Assembly (NCBI GenBank): GCA_964439745.1
Contig: CAYTQK010000101.1
Location: forward strand, 1-10,600
Direction of reading: 5' to 3'
Origin: CAYTQK01 sp964439745
GTDB lineage: Bacteria; Desulfobacterota; Desulfobacteria; Desulfobacterales; Desulfosudaceae
DNA: 10,600 bases
The translations under genes were made by a program, and so were the position numbers. The notes below the pieces were generated by a model. That model saw nothing but the letters and a program-made list of their open reading frames with translations, was not told where the DNA came from and searched no databases. Of this stretch, positions 1 through 7,038 are shown one piece after another; positions within the stretch are counted from its first letter, which is position 1; each line of letters opens with the position of its first letter.

Positions 1-2073
1 ATGATCCAGGGCCTGAACCGGTTTCGCGTTAAAAAAATATTCAAAACCAGATTTTACATGGAAGCGACCTTTGAACAGATCAGCGAGCCCCCGGTAAAAG
101 ACAAGGAAACCCAAGGGATGATGGCCAACCTGGCCAAGATATTCCAGGAAATCGTGCAAATTTCGCCGGGTATTCCCAACGAACTGGGGGGGCTGTCCAC
201 CACGGTAGAAGAACCGGGCACCCTGGCCGACATGGTCGCCTCAACCATCAACAGTTCGCTGGAAGAAAAACAGGACATCCTGGCCACCCTGGACCCCAAG
301 GAACGTCTCAAAAAAATCACCAAGCTGGCCAACCACCAAATGGAGATCCTCAAGCTGGGCGACAAGATCCAGTCCCAGGTCAAGGAGGACATGAACCAGC
401 AGCAGAAGGAGTTTTATCTGCGCAAGCAGTTAAAAGCCATCCAGGAAGAGTTGGGCGACACCGACGGCACCAAGATGGAGGTGGAAGAGTACCGGGCCAA
501 GATCGAAGAGAAAAACATGCCCGAAGAGGCTTACAAGGCCGCCATGCGGGAACTGGATCGTTTTGCCCGCATGCACCCTTCTTCCTCGGAATATACTGTC
601 TCTTCCACCTACCTGGACTGGCTGACGGAACTTCCCTGGGACGAAAGTTCCCCGGAAAAACTGGACATCTCCGCCGCCCGCAAGATTCTCAACAAGGACC
701 ATTACGGCCTGGCCAAACCCAAGAAGCGAATCCTGGAATACCTGGCCGTGCGCAAGCTCAACCCCCAGTCCAAGGGTCCCATCCTCTGTTTCGCCGGCCC
801 CCCGGGCACGGGAAAAACATCCCTGGGCCGGTCCATCGCCAATTCCCTGAACCGCCCGTTTGTGCGCATTTCCCTGGGCGGCATCCGGGACGAGGCCGAG
901 ATCCGGGGCCACCGCCGCACCTATGTGGGCGCCCTGCCGGGACGCATCATCCAGGAAATCCGCAAGGCCGGGGCCAACAATCCCGTCTTCATGCTGGATG
1001 AAATCGACAAGGTGGGCGCGGATTTCAAGGGCGACCCCTCCTCGGCCCTGCTGGAGGTCCTGGATCCGGAACAGAATTACTCCTTTGCCGACCACTACCT
1101 GGACGTGGCCTTTGATCTGTCCAGGGTCATGTTCATCGGCACCGCCAATATCACCGATACCATTCCGCCGGCCTTGCGGGACCGCATGGAGATCATCGAG
1201 CTGCGGGGGTATTCCCTGGAGGAAAAAATCAAGATCGCCACCCAGTACCTGATCCCTCGCCAGCGCCGGGAGAACGGCCTGACCGCCCGCCAGATCTCTT
1301 TTACCAAGGGCGCCATCCGGCATATTATCAGCGATTACACGCGGGAGGCGGGGCTGCGCAACGCCGAACGGGAAATCGGCACCATCTGCCGGGGGGTGGC
1401 CGCCAAGATCGCCGAAGGCAAAAAGGTCTCCCCCTCCATCCGCATCGCAGACTTAAAAGAGTACCTCGGCCCGGTCCGGTACACCTCCGAGATCGGGGAA
1501 CGGGCCCTGGCCCCGGGGGTGGTCATGGGGCTGGCCTGGACGCCGGTGGGCGGAGAACTGCTCTTTGTCGAGGCCACCTCCATGAAGGGCAAGGGCAACC
1601 TGACCCTGACCGGCCAGCTGGGGGATGTCATGAAGGAATCGGCCAACGCCGCCCTGAGCTTTATCCGGGCCAACGCGCAAAAATACGATATTGCCGAAGA
1701 TTTTTACGAAACAACGGATTTTCATATCCATGTCCCCTCGGGCGCCATTCCCAAGGACGGCCCCTCGGCCGGGGTGACCATCCTGACCGCCCTGGTCTCC
1801 CTGCTGACCGGCCGCCCCGTAAAAAACCGGCTGGCCATGACCGGGGAAATCACCCTGCGGGGCAAGGTCATGCCCGTGGGCGGTATCAAGGAAAAAGTGA
1901 TCGCCGCCCACCGCGCCGGCATCCGGGAAGTGATTCTGCCGGTCACCAACGAAAAAGACATCGAGGACATTCCCGACCGGGTCAAGAAAGACCTGACCTT
2001 CCGGCCGGCGGCCACCATGATGGAAGTGCTCGATCTGGCCCTGGCGAAAAAGAAAAAGAACCGCAAAAAATAA
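1..2073 (+). CDS. lon: ATP-dependent Lon protease, 5'-truncated by the window edge
   Basis: This is an ATP-dependent serine protease of the cytosol that degrades misfolded and regulatory proteins as a ring hexamer. The 690 visible residues hold the end of the N-terminal substrate-binding domain, a helical/coiled-coil segment (about 90-225), the AAA+ module and the protease domain. Walker A GPPGTGKT is at 266-273, Walker B FMLDE at 330-334, and the sensor/arginine region TANITDTIPPALRDR lies near 381-395. The protease Ser-Lys dyad is S589 (in KDGPSAG) and K632 (in GGIKEK), 43 residues apart as in E. coli Lon. Three landmark residues match E. coli K362, E424 and S679 with the same offset of 90. 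The ATG at base 1 is therefore an internal Met and about 90 residues lie upstream. The C-terminus ends in a lysine-rich tail (AKKKKNRKK). All catalytic residues are intact, so the enzyme should be active. Identity is secure; which Lon paralogue it is cannot be told here. Confidence 0.97.
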   Translation: MIQGLNRFRVKKIFKTRFYMEATFEQISEPPVKDKETQGMMANLAKIFQEIVQISPGIPNELGGLSTTVEEPGTLADMVASTINSSLEEKQDILATLDPKERLKKITKLANHQMEILKLGDKIQSQVKEDMNQQQKEFYLRKQLKAIQEELGDTDGTKMEVEEYRAKIEEKNMPEEAYKAAMRELDRFARMHPSSSEYTVSSTYLDWLTELPWDESSPEKLDISAARKILNKDHYGLAKPKKRILEYLAVRKLNPQSKGPILCFAGPPGTGKTSLGRSIANSLNRPFVRISLGGIRDEAEIRGHRRTYVGALPGRIIQEIRKAGANNPVFMLDEIDKVGADFKGDPSSALLEVLDPEQNYSFADHYLDVAFDLSRVMFIGTANITDTIPPALRDRMEIIELRGYSLEEKIKIATQYLIPRQRRENGLTARQISFTKGAIRHIISDYTREAGLRNAEREIGTICRGVAAKIAEGKKVSPSIRIADLKEYLGPVRYTSEIGERALAPGVVMGLAWTPVGGELLFVEATSMKGKGNLTLTGQLGDVMKESANAALSFIRANAQKYDIAEDFYETTDFHIHVPSGAIPKDGPSAGVTILTALVSLLTGRPVKNRLAMTGEITLRGKVMPVGGIKEKVIAAHRAGIREVILPVTNEKDIEDIPDRVKKDLTFRPAATMMEVLDLALAKKKKNRKK

Positions 2074-2110
2074 TGATTGTCCGGACCGGCCGGATATGAT
2101 AGCAATCATT
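2072..2110. repeat. Inverted repeat at the lon stop codon
   Basis: AATGATTG (2072-2079) is matched perfectly by CAATCATT (2103-2110). Inside, TCCGG (2080-2084) continues the stem with CCGGA (2090-2094) around a 5-base loop, leaving an 8-base bulge on the 3' side. A second small palindrome, AGCAAT-C-ATTGCT, spans 2101-2113. No U-tract follows, so this is not a canonical intrinsic terminator. It may protect the lon mRNA 3' end or assist termination. The structure is seen in the sequence; the function is inferred. Confidence 0.4.
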
Positions 2111-2120
2111 GCTCAAAAGA

Positions 2121-2126
2121 TATAAT
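2121..2126 (+). promoter_or_regulatory. Perfect TATAAT -10-like hexamer without a clear -35
   Basis: TATAAT occurs in the A+T-rich gap after lon. At spacings of 16-18 bases upstream I find no good TTGACA match and no extended TG motif, so it is only a weak promoter candidate. Another weak pair in the same gap is TTGGAA (2234-2239) with GATAAA (2256-2261) at 16-base spacing, which would start transcription just before the terminator hairpin at 2283. Either could serve the pab operon. Nothing here is strong. Confidence 0.2.
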
Positions 2127-2177
2127 CAATACCTGAATGGAGCATTTTTCAAGTTTGCCGCAGATACAATAAAGACT

Positions 2178-2208
2178 AAGCCCGCTATAGTAAACTATGC
2201 GGGGCTTT
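2178..2208 (+). terminator. Terminator-like hairpin downstream of lon
   Basis: The arm AAGCCCGCTATAG (2178-2190) pairs with CTATGCGGGGCTT (2195-2207) around a TAAA loop, with one offset base in each arm. It is followed by a short, weak T-rich stretch (TTTAT). ATAAAG (2169-2174) and CTTTAT (2205-2210) are also complementary, which gives an alternative outer pairing. It probably ends lon transcription about 105 bases after the stop codon. Efficiency is uncertain because the U-tract is short. Confidence 0.5.
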
Positions 2209-2282
2209 ATCCGAGGTAGTAGATGCGGTAAAATTGGAAATCACTCTATCCGGGCGATAAAAAGAGTTATGTAATAGGCGCC

Positions 2283-2319
2283 AGCCACCCAGACTCTCGG
2301 GTCTGTGGTGGCTTTTTTT
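2283..2319 (+). terminator. Strong intrinsic terminator immediately upstream of pabA
   Basis: AGCCACCCAGAC (2283-2294) pairs with GTCTGTGGTGGCT (2301-2313), one base bulged, around the loop TCTCGG, and runs directly into seven T residues (2313-2319). This is a canonical Rho-independent terminator. The pabA ATG lies only 14 bases beyond the U-tract, which leaves no room for a promoter in between. Transcripts of pabA must therefore read through this hairpin, which makes it an attenuator candidate. I see no leader peptide rich in diagnostic codons and no obvious complementary antiterminator strand upstream. Confidence 0.75.
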
Positions 2320-2333
2320 ATGGGAAACAGGCG

Positions 2334-2921
2334 ATGAAAAAAAAACTGTTCATGATCGACAACTACGACTCCTTCACCTATAACCTGGTGCAGTTGTTTT
2401 CCTTGTTTGACCTGGACATTACCGTCTTTCGCAACGACCGCATCACTCTGGCCGGCCTCCGGGCCGGACAGCCGGATTACCTCGTCATCAGCCCCGGTCC
2501 GAAAACCCCGGCCGCGGCCGGGATCTCCATCGCGGCCATCACGGAACTCGGCCCGGCCATTCCCCTGCTGGGCGTCTGCCTGGGCATGCAGTGCCTTAAC
2601 GAAGCCTTTGGCGGCGCCACCGAGCGGGCGCCCCGGCCGACCCACGGCAAAACCGACGCCATCTATCATACCGGGAAAAATCTTTTTGCCGGTCTGCCCT
2701 CTCCCTTTACCGCCGCCCGGTACCATTCCCTGATTGCCCGCCGTATAGACCATCGCCTGGCGGTAACCGCCTGGAACGAAGAAGAGATCGTCATGGGGCT
2801 GCAACACCGCCAGCATCCGATCTACGGGGTGCAGTTCCACCCGGAAAGTTTTCTCACCGAACACGGCCGGCAGCTGGCGGAAAATTTTCTGGCCGCAGGA
2901 GGATTGCATGAACCACAATGA
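2334..2921 (+). CDS. pabA: Aminodeoxychorismate synthase, glutamine amidotransferase subunit
   Basis: This is the class I glutamine amidotransferase that releases ammonia from glutamine and channels it to PabB, for 4-amino-4-deoxychorismate synthesis in the folate pathway. The 195-residue length is typical of PabA/TrpG. The protein opens with the family N-terminus MIDNYDSFTYNL (7-18). The oxyanion loop SPGP is near 57-60, the nucleophile is C82 in GVCLGMQ, and the remaining triad is H169 and E171 in QFHPES. PabA and TrpG are alike and sometimes interchangeable. The pab assignment rests on the next gene, whose PabB part carries the PabB-specific lysine motif. The start is set by the conserved N-terminus; the ribosome site is modest (GGGAA at 2322-2326). 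The stop lies inside the next gene (14-base overlap), so the two are probably translationally coupled. Confidence 0.93.
   Translation: MKKKLFMIDNYDSFTYNLVQLFSLFDLDITVFRNDRITLAGLRAGQPDYLVISPGPKTPAAAGISIAAITELGPAIPLLGVCLGMQCLNEAFGGATERAPRPTHGKTDAIYHTGKNLFAGLPSPFTAARYHSLIARRIDHRLAVTAWNEEEIVMGLQHRQHPIYGVQFHPESFLTEHGRQLAENFLAAGGLHEPQ
2897..2903 (+). promoter_or_regulatory. Strong Shine-Dalgarno site for the pabB-pabC fusion
   Basis: AGGAGGA lies inside the end of pabA and 4 bases before the ATG at 2908. It is a near-complete anti-16S match and the strongest ribosome site in the window. It fixes the pabBC start even though that start lies inside pabA. Confidence 0.8.
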
Positions 2922-5181
2922 TTTAAAAAAACTGGCCGCCGCCCGCGGCGTATCAAAGAGAACCCTCTTTCTGGAAGAGTCGTTTTTCGATTTTGCCGGC
3001 CGTTTCGCGCACGAACCCGGCACCGTCCTGCTGGCCAGCGGCGGTGACCTGGACTGCGCCCGCCGCCATATCCTGGCGGCCTGGCCCCGGCTGACTTTGA
3101 CGGCCAGACATGGTACGGCCCGGCTTGATGCGGCGAACGGTCGCACCTCCCTGGACATCCCGCCCCTGGAAGCCCTTAAAAAACTCCTGGCGGCCGGCCG
3201 CCTCGCAGATCCGGCCCCCCACCTGCCGGTAAGCGCCGGCCTGTTCGGCTATTTTGCCTATGATCTCAAAAACGGGCTGGAAAAACTGCCCGACACCGTG
3301 GTTGACGACCTGGATCTGCCCGACCTCTACCTGACAATGCCGCGGCTGATCGTGGTCCACGAGCGCCGGTCCGGCCAGACCACGGCCTGTGTACCGGAAT
3401 TCGAGGATCAGCCGGCGGCGGAAACCTACCAACGGCTGGCGGACCGTTGCCAGGGCCCGCCCCCGGCAGCCCGGCCGCTGGCCGGCGGCACCGGCTTTTG
3501 TTCCAATTTTACCCGGGCCGATTATGAGGCGGCCGTCCAGAACATTATTGACTATATCGCCGTCGGCGATGTTTACCAGGTCAACCTGTCCCAGCGCTTT
3601 GCGGCCGACTATACCGGCCGGCCCTTTGACCTGTTCACCTGCCTGCTGGAAAAAAATCCGGCCCCGTTTTTCGCCTTTATCCATGCCGGCGACCACCACA
3701 TCATTTCCACCTCTCCGGAACGGTTCGTCAAGCAGGAAGGAAAACGGCTGGAAACCCGGCCCATCAAGGGAACCCGGCCCCGGGGCAGAACCATCGAAGA
3801 AGACCGGGCCAATCGCGCGGCCCTGGCCGCCAGCGCCAAGGACGAGGCGGAACTGTCCATGATCGTGGACCTGCTGCGCAACGACCTGGGCCGGATCTGC
3901 CGCGGCGGCTCCGTGCGGGTGACCGAACACAAACGCCTGGAGGCCTACCACAACGTATTTCACCTGGTTTCCATCGTGGAAGGGGAGCTCGCCCCCGGCC
4001 GGGATGCGGCCGATATCCTGGGGGCGGCCTTTCCCGGGGGTTCCATTACTGGCTGTCCCAAGATCCGGGCCATGGAGATCACCGACGAACTGGAACCCTG
4101 CCGCCGACATATCTATACCGGGTCCATCGGGTATATCAGTTTCCATGACACCATGGACCTGTCCATCGCCATTCGCACGGCCACCCTCTGCAATGGTCGC
4201 CTGGTCTATGCGGCCGGCGGCGGCATCGTCTATGATTCCCAGCCGGCTGACGAGTTCGCCGAAACCCTGGCCAAGGCCGACACCCTGCTCTCCCTAATGA
4301 AGCCCGACCCGTCTGCCGCTGCCGCCGGCCCCTGGGTCTGGTTCAACGGCCGCCTGCGGCCGGCCGACCAAGCCGCGGTGCCGGCCGGCTCACCGGGATT
4401 CCAATACGGGGCCGGCCTGTTTGAAACCATCCGGGCGGATGACGGCCACCCCCGCCTGCTGACCGAGCACCTGGAACGATTCCGTACCTCCTGGGCGGCC
4501 CTGTTTACAACGCCGGCGCCCGCACCGGACTGGGATACCATTATCCGGCAGGTTCTCCAAAAAAACCGGCTCGAGCGGCATCCGGCGGCCGTCAAGATCA
4601 TGGCCGCCCACGGCAACCGGCAGCAGCCGCCCTGGGATCACACCCTCATCGTCACGGCAACCCCTTATACCCACCGGCTGGCGCGCCTGGGCAGGCCCGG
4701 CCTGGACCTGGTAGCCTGTCCCCAGGTCCGCACCATCGCCACCGCCGCCCACAAAACGCTCAATTACCTATTCTATTACCAAGCCGGTCAATGGGCGGCG
4801 CAGCAAGGGGGGGATGAAGCCATTATTCTCAATCCCGACCAGACGGTTTCGGAAACCAATACCGCCAATCTCCTGCTGCTGCAAGGAAAGACCTTCGTCG
4901 TCCCGGTATCGGCCACGGTCCTGCCGGGGGTTACCCAGCAGGCGGTGCTGACCTTCCTGGCCGGCCAGGGCTGGCGCGTTTTCGAAAAACCGGTCACCCT
5001 GGCAGACTGCGCCGCAGCCACGGCGGTTTTTCTGACCAACGCCCTGATGGGCATGGTGCCGGCCGCCAGCCTCAACGGCCACCCTCTTCCCTTTCCCGCC
5101 GAGGCCGCCGCTGTCTCCGCCGCTGTCAACCACCGTCTCGGCATCATCGTTGCCGACCCGGCGGTGTCCCCCGACCATTGA
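2908..5181 (+). CDS. pabB: Aminodeoxychorismate synthase component I fused to aminodeoxychorismate lyase (PabB-PabC)
   Basis: A 757-residue bifunctional fusion. Residues 1 to about 464 are the chorismate-binding PabB half: an N-terminal domain with GLFGYFAYDL (about 111-120), then the catalytic domain with QVNLSQRF, ETRPIKGTRPRG and FPGGSITGCPKIRAMEI. The motif PIKGT, with K287, marks aminodeoxychorismate synthase; anthranilate synthase TrpE has PIAGT there. A short Ala/Pro linker (about 465-475) leads to a class IV PLP-dependent domain (476-757). It carries GFQYGAGLFETIRA, a candidate Schiff-base lysine K616 in AHKTLNY, and E649 in SETNTAN, as in PabC and branched-chain aminotransferases. 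The lyase half should convert aminodeoxychorismate to p-aminobenzoate plus pyruvate. Together with PabA, two cytosolic proteins cover chorismate to PABA. PabB-PabC fusions are known in other bacteria. The lyase role of the C-terminal half is inferred from the fusion; a D-amino-acid aminotransferase activity is less likely. Confidence 0.93.
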   Translation: MNHNDLKKLAAARGVSKRTLFLEESFFDFAGRFAHEPGTVLLASGGDLDCARRHILAAWPRLTLTARHGTARLDAANGRTSLDIPPLEALKKLLAAGRLADPAPHLPVSAGLFGYFAYDLKNGLEKLPDTVVDDLDLPDLYLTMPRLIVVHERRSGQTTACVPEFEDQPAAETYQRLADRCQGPPPAARPLAGGTGFCSNFTRADYEAAVQNIIDYIAVGDVYQVNLSQRFAADYTGRPFDLFTCLLEKNPAPFFAFIHAGDHHIISTSPERFVKQEGKRLETRPIKGTRPRGRTIEEDRANRAALAASAKDEAELSMIVDLLRNDLGRICRGGSVRVTEHKRLEAYHNVFHLVSIVEGELAPGRDAADILGAAFPGGSITGCPKIRAMEITDELEPCRRHIYTGSIGYISFHDTMDLSIAIRTATLCNGRLVYAAGGGIVYDSQPADEFAETLAKADTLLSLMKPDPSAAAAGPWVWFNGRLRPADQAAVPAGSPGFQYGAGLFETIRADDGHPRLLTEHLERFRTSWAALFTTPAPAPDWDTIIRQVLQKNRLERHPAAVKIMAAHGNRQQPPWDHTLIVTATPYTHRLARLGRPGLDLVACPQVRTIATAAHKTLNYLFYYQAGQWAAQQGGDEAIILNPDQTVSETNTANLLLLQGKTFVVPVSATVLPGVTQQAVLTFLAGQGWRVFEKPVTLADCAAATAVFLTNALMGMVPAASLNGHPLPFPAEAAAVSAAVNHRLGIIVADPAVSPDH

Positions 5182-5206
5182 CTTTTTTTTGTTTTTTCGA
5201 TATTTT
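5178..5206 (+). promoter_or_regulatory. Candidate sigma-70 promoter for the antiporter gene
   Basis: TTGACT (5178-5183, five of six consensus bases) is followed after exactly 17 bases by TATTTT (5201-5206, four of six). It lies in the A+T-rich block at the end of pabBC, with the -35 box overlapping the pabBC stop codon TGA (5179-5181). Transcription would start near 5213 and give a leader of about 160 bases before the ATG at 5375. The T-run at 5183-5197 has no convincing hairpin before it, so I do not call it a terminator. Confidence 0.45.
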
Positions 5207-5308
5207 TATAAACATACCTGTAAAAAATATCATGCGGGACGTACCCCGCGACCGAAGAGCAGGAAGCCGAAACCGGATTTGCACTTCGCAGATTTTTTAC
5301 ACCCGAAC

Positions 5309-5341
5309 CGGTTCCGGCCGATACGCTCGGCGCCTGAACCG
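5309..5341 (+). promoter_or_regulatory. Structured hairpin in the antiporter leader
   Basis: CGGTTC (5309-5314) pairs with GAACCG (5336-5341). An inner helix GCCGA (5317-5321)/TCGGC (5327-5331) closes a TACGC loop, with a few bulged bases between the two helices. The hairpin ends 33 bases before the chosen start codon. The left arm also belongs to the perfect palindrome GAACCGGTTC (5305-5314), and the right arm to a near copy, GAACCGTTTC (5336-5345), 31 bases further on. It could be an RNA regulatory stem or a pair of operator sites. The structure is seen; the function is unknown. Confidence 0.4.
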
Positions 5342-5374
5342 TTTCAAACCGGGCCCAAGGATATTCACCGCCAG

Positions 5375-6955
5375 ATGCAATTACCAGACATAACCACCTC
5401 TGCCGGCGGTCAGCCTGTGACCGCGCTGAAAATCATTCTGCTGGCCGGATTTTCGGTCATTTTTGCCCTGCTGACGGTTGTGCCGCCGGTGCAGGCACGG
5501 GCACAGGACCGGCCCTTGCTCACAGCCGCCGATACCGCGGGGCCCTCACCAACGACCGTCGCCAAGGCTCCTGGTCATGACGCCGCGGCGGAGCACGGGT
5601 CTGCCCGTCATCCCGATCTCGGCCCCATGCTTCCCCTGTGGAGCGTCATCCCCTTTGCCGGCATGCTCTTGTCCATTGCGCTGCTGCCGCTGCTGGCACC
5701 GGAGTTCTGGCATCACCACTTCGGCAAGGTAGCCGCCTGCTGGGCGGCCATCCTGGCGATCCCGTTTGTCATCATTCATACCGGAGAGGCCGTTCACCAG
5801 ATTTTGCATATTCTGCTGGCGGACTATATACCGTTTATCGTTTTGCTGTGGTCATTGTACACGATCTCCGGCGGCATTCTGCTCCGCGGGACCCTGCGCG
5901 GCACCCCGCTGGTCAATACCACCCTTTTGCTCATCGGCACCATCCTGGCCTCCTGGATGGGGACCACCGGCGCGGCCATGTTACTGATCCGCCCGTTTCT
6001 CCGCGCCAATGATTACCGGAAAAGCAGAACCTTCATGGTGGTCTTCTTTATCTTTCTGGTGGCCAATATCGGCGGCGCCCTGACGCCGCTGGGCGACCCC
6101 CCGCTGTTTCTGGGGTTTTTGCAGGGAGTCAGCTTTTTCTGGACGCTCAACATTCTGCCCCACATGCTGTTCGTGGCCGTGGTGTTACTGATCATTTATT
6201 TTCTACTGGATACCTGGTTTTACCGCCGGGAAGTGCCCGGGGGACCGCCGGACGATGACGCCAAGGAACCGCTGCGACTGGAAGGTGTTCACAATTTCCT
6301 GTTTCTGGGCGGTGTCGTGGGGGCGGTGCTTGCCAGCGGCATCCTGGAATGGGGCGACATCAACACCCTTGGCGTGCACCGCGGTCTTCAGGAGTGGGCC
6401 AGGGATGGGGCCCTGATTCTGATGGGCGTGCTGTCTTTGATGACCACCCCGTTTAAAATCCGCGATGACAACGATTTTACCTGGTTTCCCATCGTGGAAG
6501 TGGCCGTTCTCTTCATCGGCATTTTCATCACCATGGTGCCCTGCCTGCTGATTCTCAAGGCGGGTCCCCGGGGCGAACTGGCTGTCTTGATCAATTCGGT
6601 CAAAGACCCTCACCACTACTTCTATGTCACCGGGCTGCTGTCCGGGCTGCTGGACAACGCCCCCACCTATCTGACCTTTTTCAATACCGCCTTGGGCAGT
6701 TTTTATCCAGGCATGACGGTCGGCCAGGCAGTAGACCTGTTGATGACGGAAAATGCCGTTTTCCTGGAAGCAATTTCCGCCGGTGCCGTGTTTTTCGGGG
6801 GCCTCACGTATATCGGCAACGCGCCCAATTTCATGGTGCGCTCCATTGCCGAAGAAGCCGGCACGCCCATGCCGAGTTTTTTCGGGTACATTCTCAAGTA
6901 CAGCCTGGTCTTTCTGGTACCGGTATTTGTTGTCATGCAGTTGATCTTCTTTTAA
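5375..6955 (+). CDS. Sodium:proton antiporter-like membrane protein (NhaD/CitMHS-like superfamily)
   Basis: This is an inner-membrane secondary transporter of 526 residues, most likely exchanging Na+ and H+; the exact ion is inferred from the family. It starts with a signal-like segment (about 17-40, ending VQARAQ). A polar Ala/Pro/His-rich stretch (about 45-85) follows, then about 12 hydrophobic segments. Family motifs form two repeat-like halves: MGTTGAAMLLIRPF (near 193-206) and TPLGDPPLF (G240-D241) in the first, LLDNAPTYLTFF (D427-N428) and YIGNAPNF (N482) in the second. These match proteins usually annotated as sodium:proton antiporters. The open frame extends upstream to 5150 and into pabBC, but that extension is arginine/proline-rich and unlike a coding N-terminus. 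I chose ATG 5375, with AAGGA at 5357-5361 as a rather distant ribosome site. GTG 5417, directly before the signal-like segment, is an alternative. Substrates such as dicarboxylates cannot be excluded. Confidence 0.85.
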   Translation: MQLPDITTSAGGQPVTALKIILLAGFSVIFALLTVVPPVQARAQDRPLLTAADTAGPSPTTVAKAPGHDAAAEHGSARHPDLGPMLPLWSVIPFAGMLLSIALLPLLAPEFWHHHFGKVAACWAAILAIPFVIIHTGEAVHQILHILLADYIPFIVLLWSLYTISGGILLRGTLRGTPLVNTTLLLIGTILASWMGTTGAAMLLIRPFLRANDYRKSRTFMVVFFIFLVANIGGALTPLGDPPLFLGFLQGVSFFWTLNILPHMLFVAVVLLIIYFLLDTWFYRREVPGGPPDDDAKEPLRLEGVHNFLFLGGVVGAVLASGILEWGDINTLGVHRGLQEWARDGALILMGVLSLMTTPFKIRDDNDFTWFPIVEVAVLFIGIFITMVPCLLILKAGPRGELAVLINSVKDPHHYFYVTGLLSGLLDNAPTYLTFFNTALGSFYPGMTVGQAVDLLMTENAVFLEAISAGAVFFGGLTYIGNAPNFMVRSIAEEAGTPMPSFFGYILKYSLVFLVPVFVVMQLIFF

Positions 6956-6962
6956 TAAAAGG

Positions 6963-6977
6963 GCGGGGAACCCCCGC
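6963..6977. repeat. Short GC hairpin after the antiporter gene
   Basis: GCGGGG (6963-6968) and CCCCGC (6972-6977) form a perfect 6-bp stem with a 3-base loop, eight bases past the antiporter stop codon. No T-run follows. It may act with the next hairpin in termination or mRNA stabilisation. Confidence 0.4.
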
Positions 6978-6988
6978 GCGCGAAAACC

Positions 6989-7013
6989 GCTTCCCCCGGG
7001 CAGGGAAGCTTTC
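6989..7013 (+). terminator. Probable terminator between the antiporter and sensor kinase genes
   Basis: GCTTCCC (6989-6995) pairs perfectly with GGGAAGC (7003-7009) around a 7-base loop and is followed by TTTC. AAAA precedes it (6983-6986). The short T-tract makes it a moderate terminator. If functional, it separates the antiporter transcript from the kinase pair starting at 7040. Confidence 0.45.
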
Positions 7014-7038
7014 AAAAACCGTTTCCGGCAAAGTCTTT

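Noticed and set aside
1..30. ATG at base 1 as the true lon start
   Set aside because: The residues after it align to an internal part of the Lon N-terminal domain. Catalytic residues show a constant offset of 90 from E. coli Lon, so the gene begins upstream of the window.
2209..2282. Possible tRNA or trp-type leader peptide between the two hairpins
   Set aside because: No cloverleaf, T-arm or acceptor pairing can be drawn, and no start-codon-initiated short ORF with repeated Trp, Phe or other diagnostic codons is present.
2320..2337. Five-codon mini-ORF (MGNRR) whose TGA overlaps the pabA ATG
   Set aside because: The ATGA overlap looks like coupling, but the mini-ORF starts in the terminator U-tract with no ribosome site, so chance is more likely.
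2953..4146. 397-codon open frame on the - strand inside pabBC
   Set aside because: Antisense to conserved PabB motifs, Gly/Gln-rich without domain features; a codon-bias shadow.
2908..4300. Anthranilate synthase component I (TrpE)
   Set aside because: The motif reads PIKGT with Lys, which is diagnostic of PabB; TrpE has Ala at that position. The PabC-like fusion also supports PABA synthesis.
5183..5197. T-rich run after pabBC as an intrinsic terminator
   Set aside because: No stable hairpin immediately precedes the T-run; it fits better as the spacer of the candidate promoter.
5150..5374. Upstream extension of the antiporter reading frame overlapping the pabBC end
   Set aside because: The extension would add 75 residues rich in Arg/Pro/Lys/Phe ahead of a signal-like segment, has no ribosome site, and runs through the candidate promoter and hairpin leader. 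ATG 5375 is more plausible.
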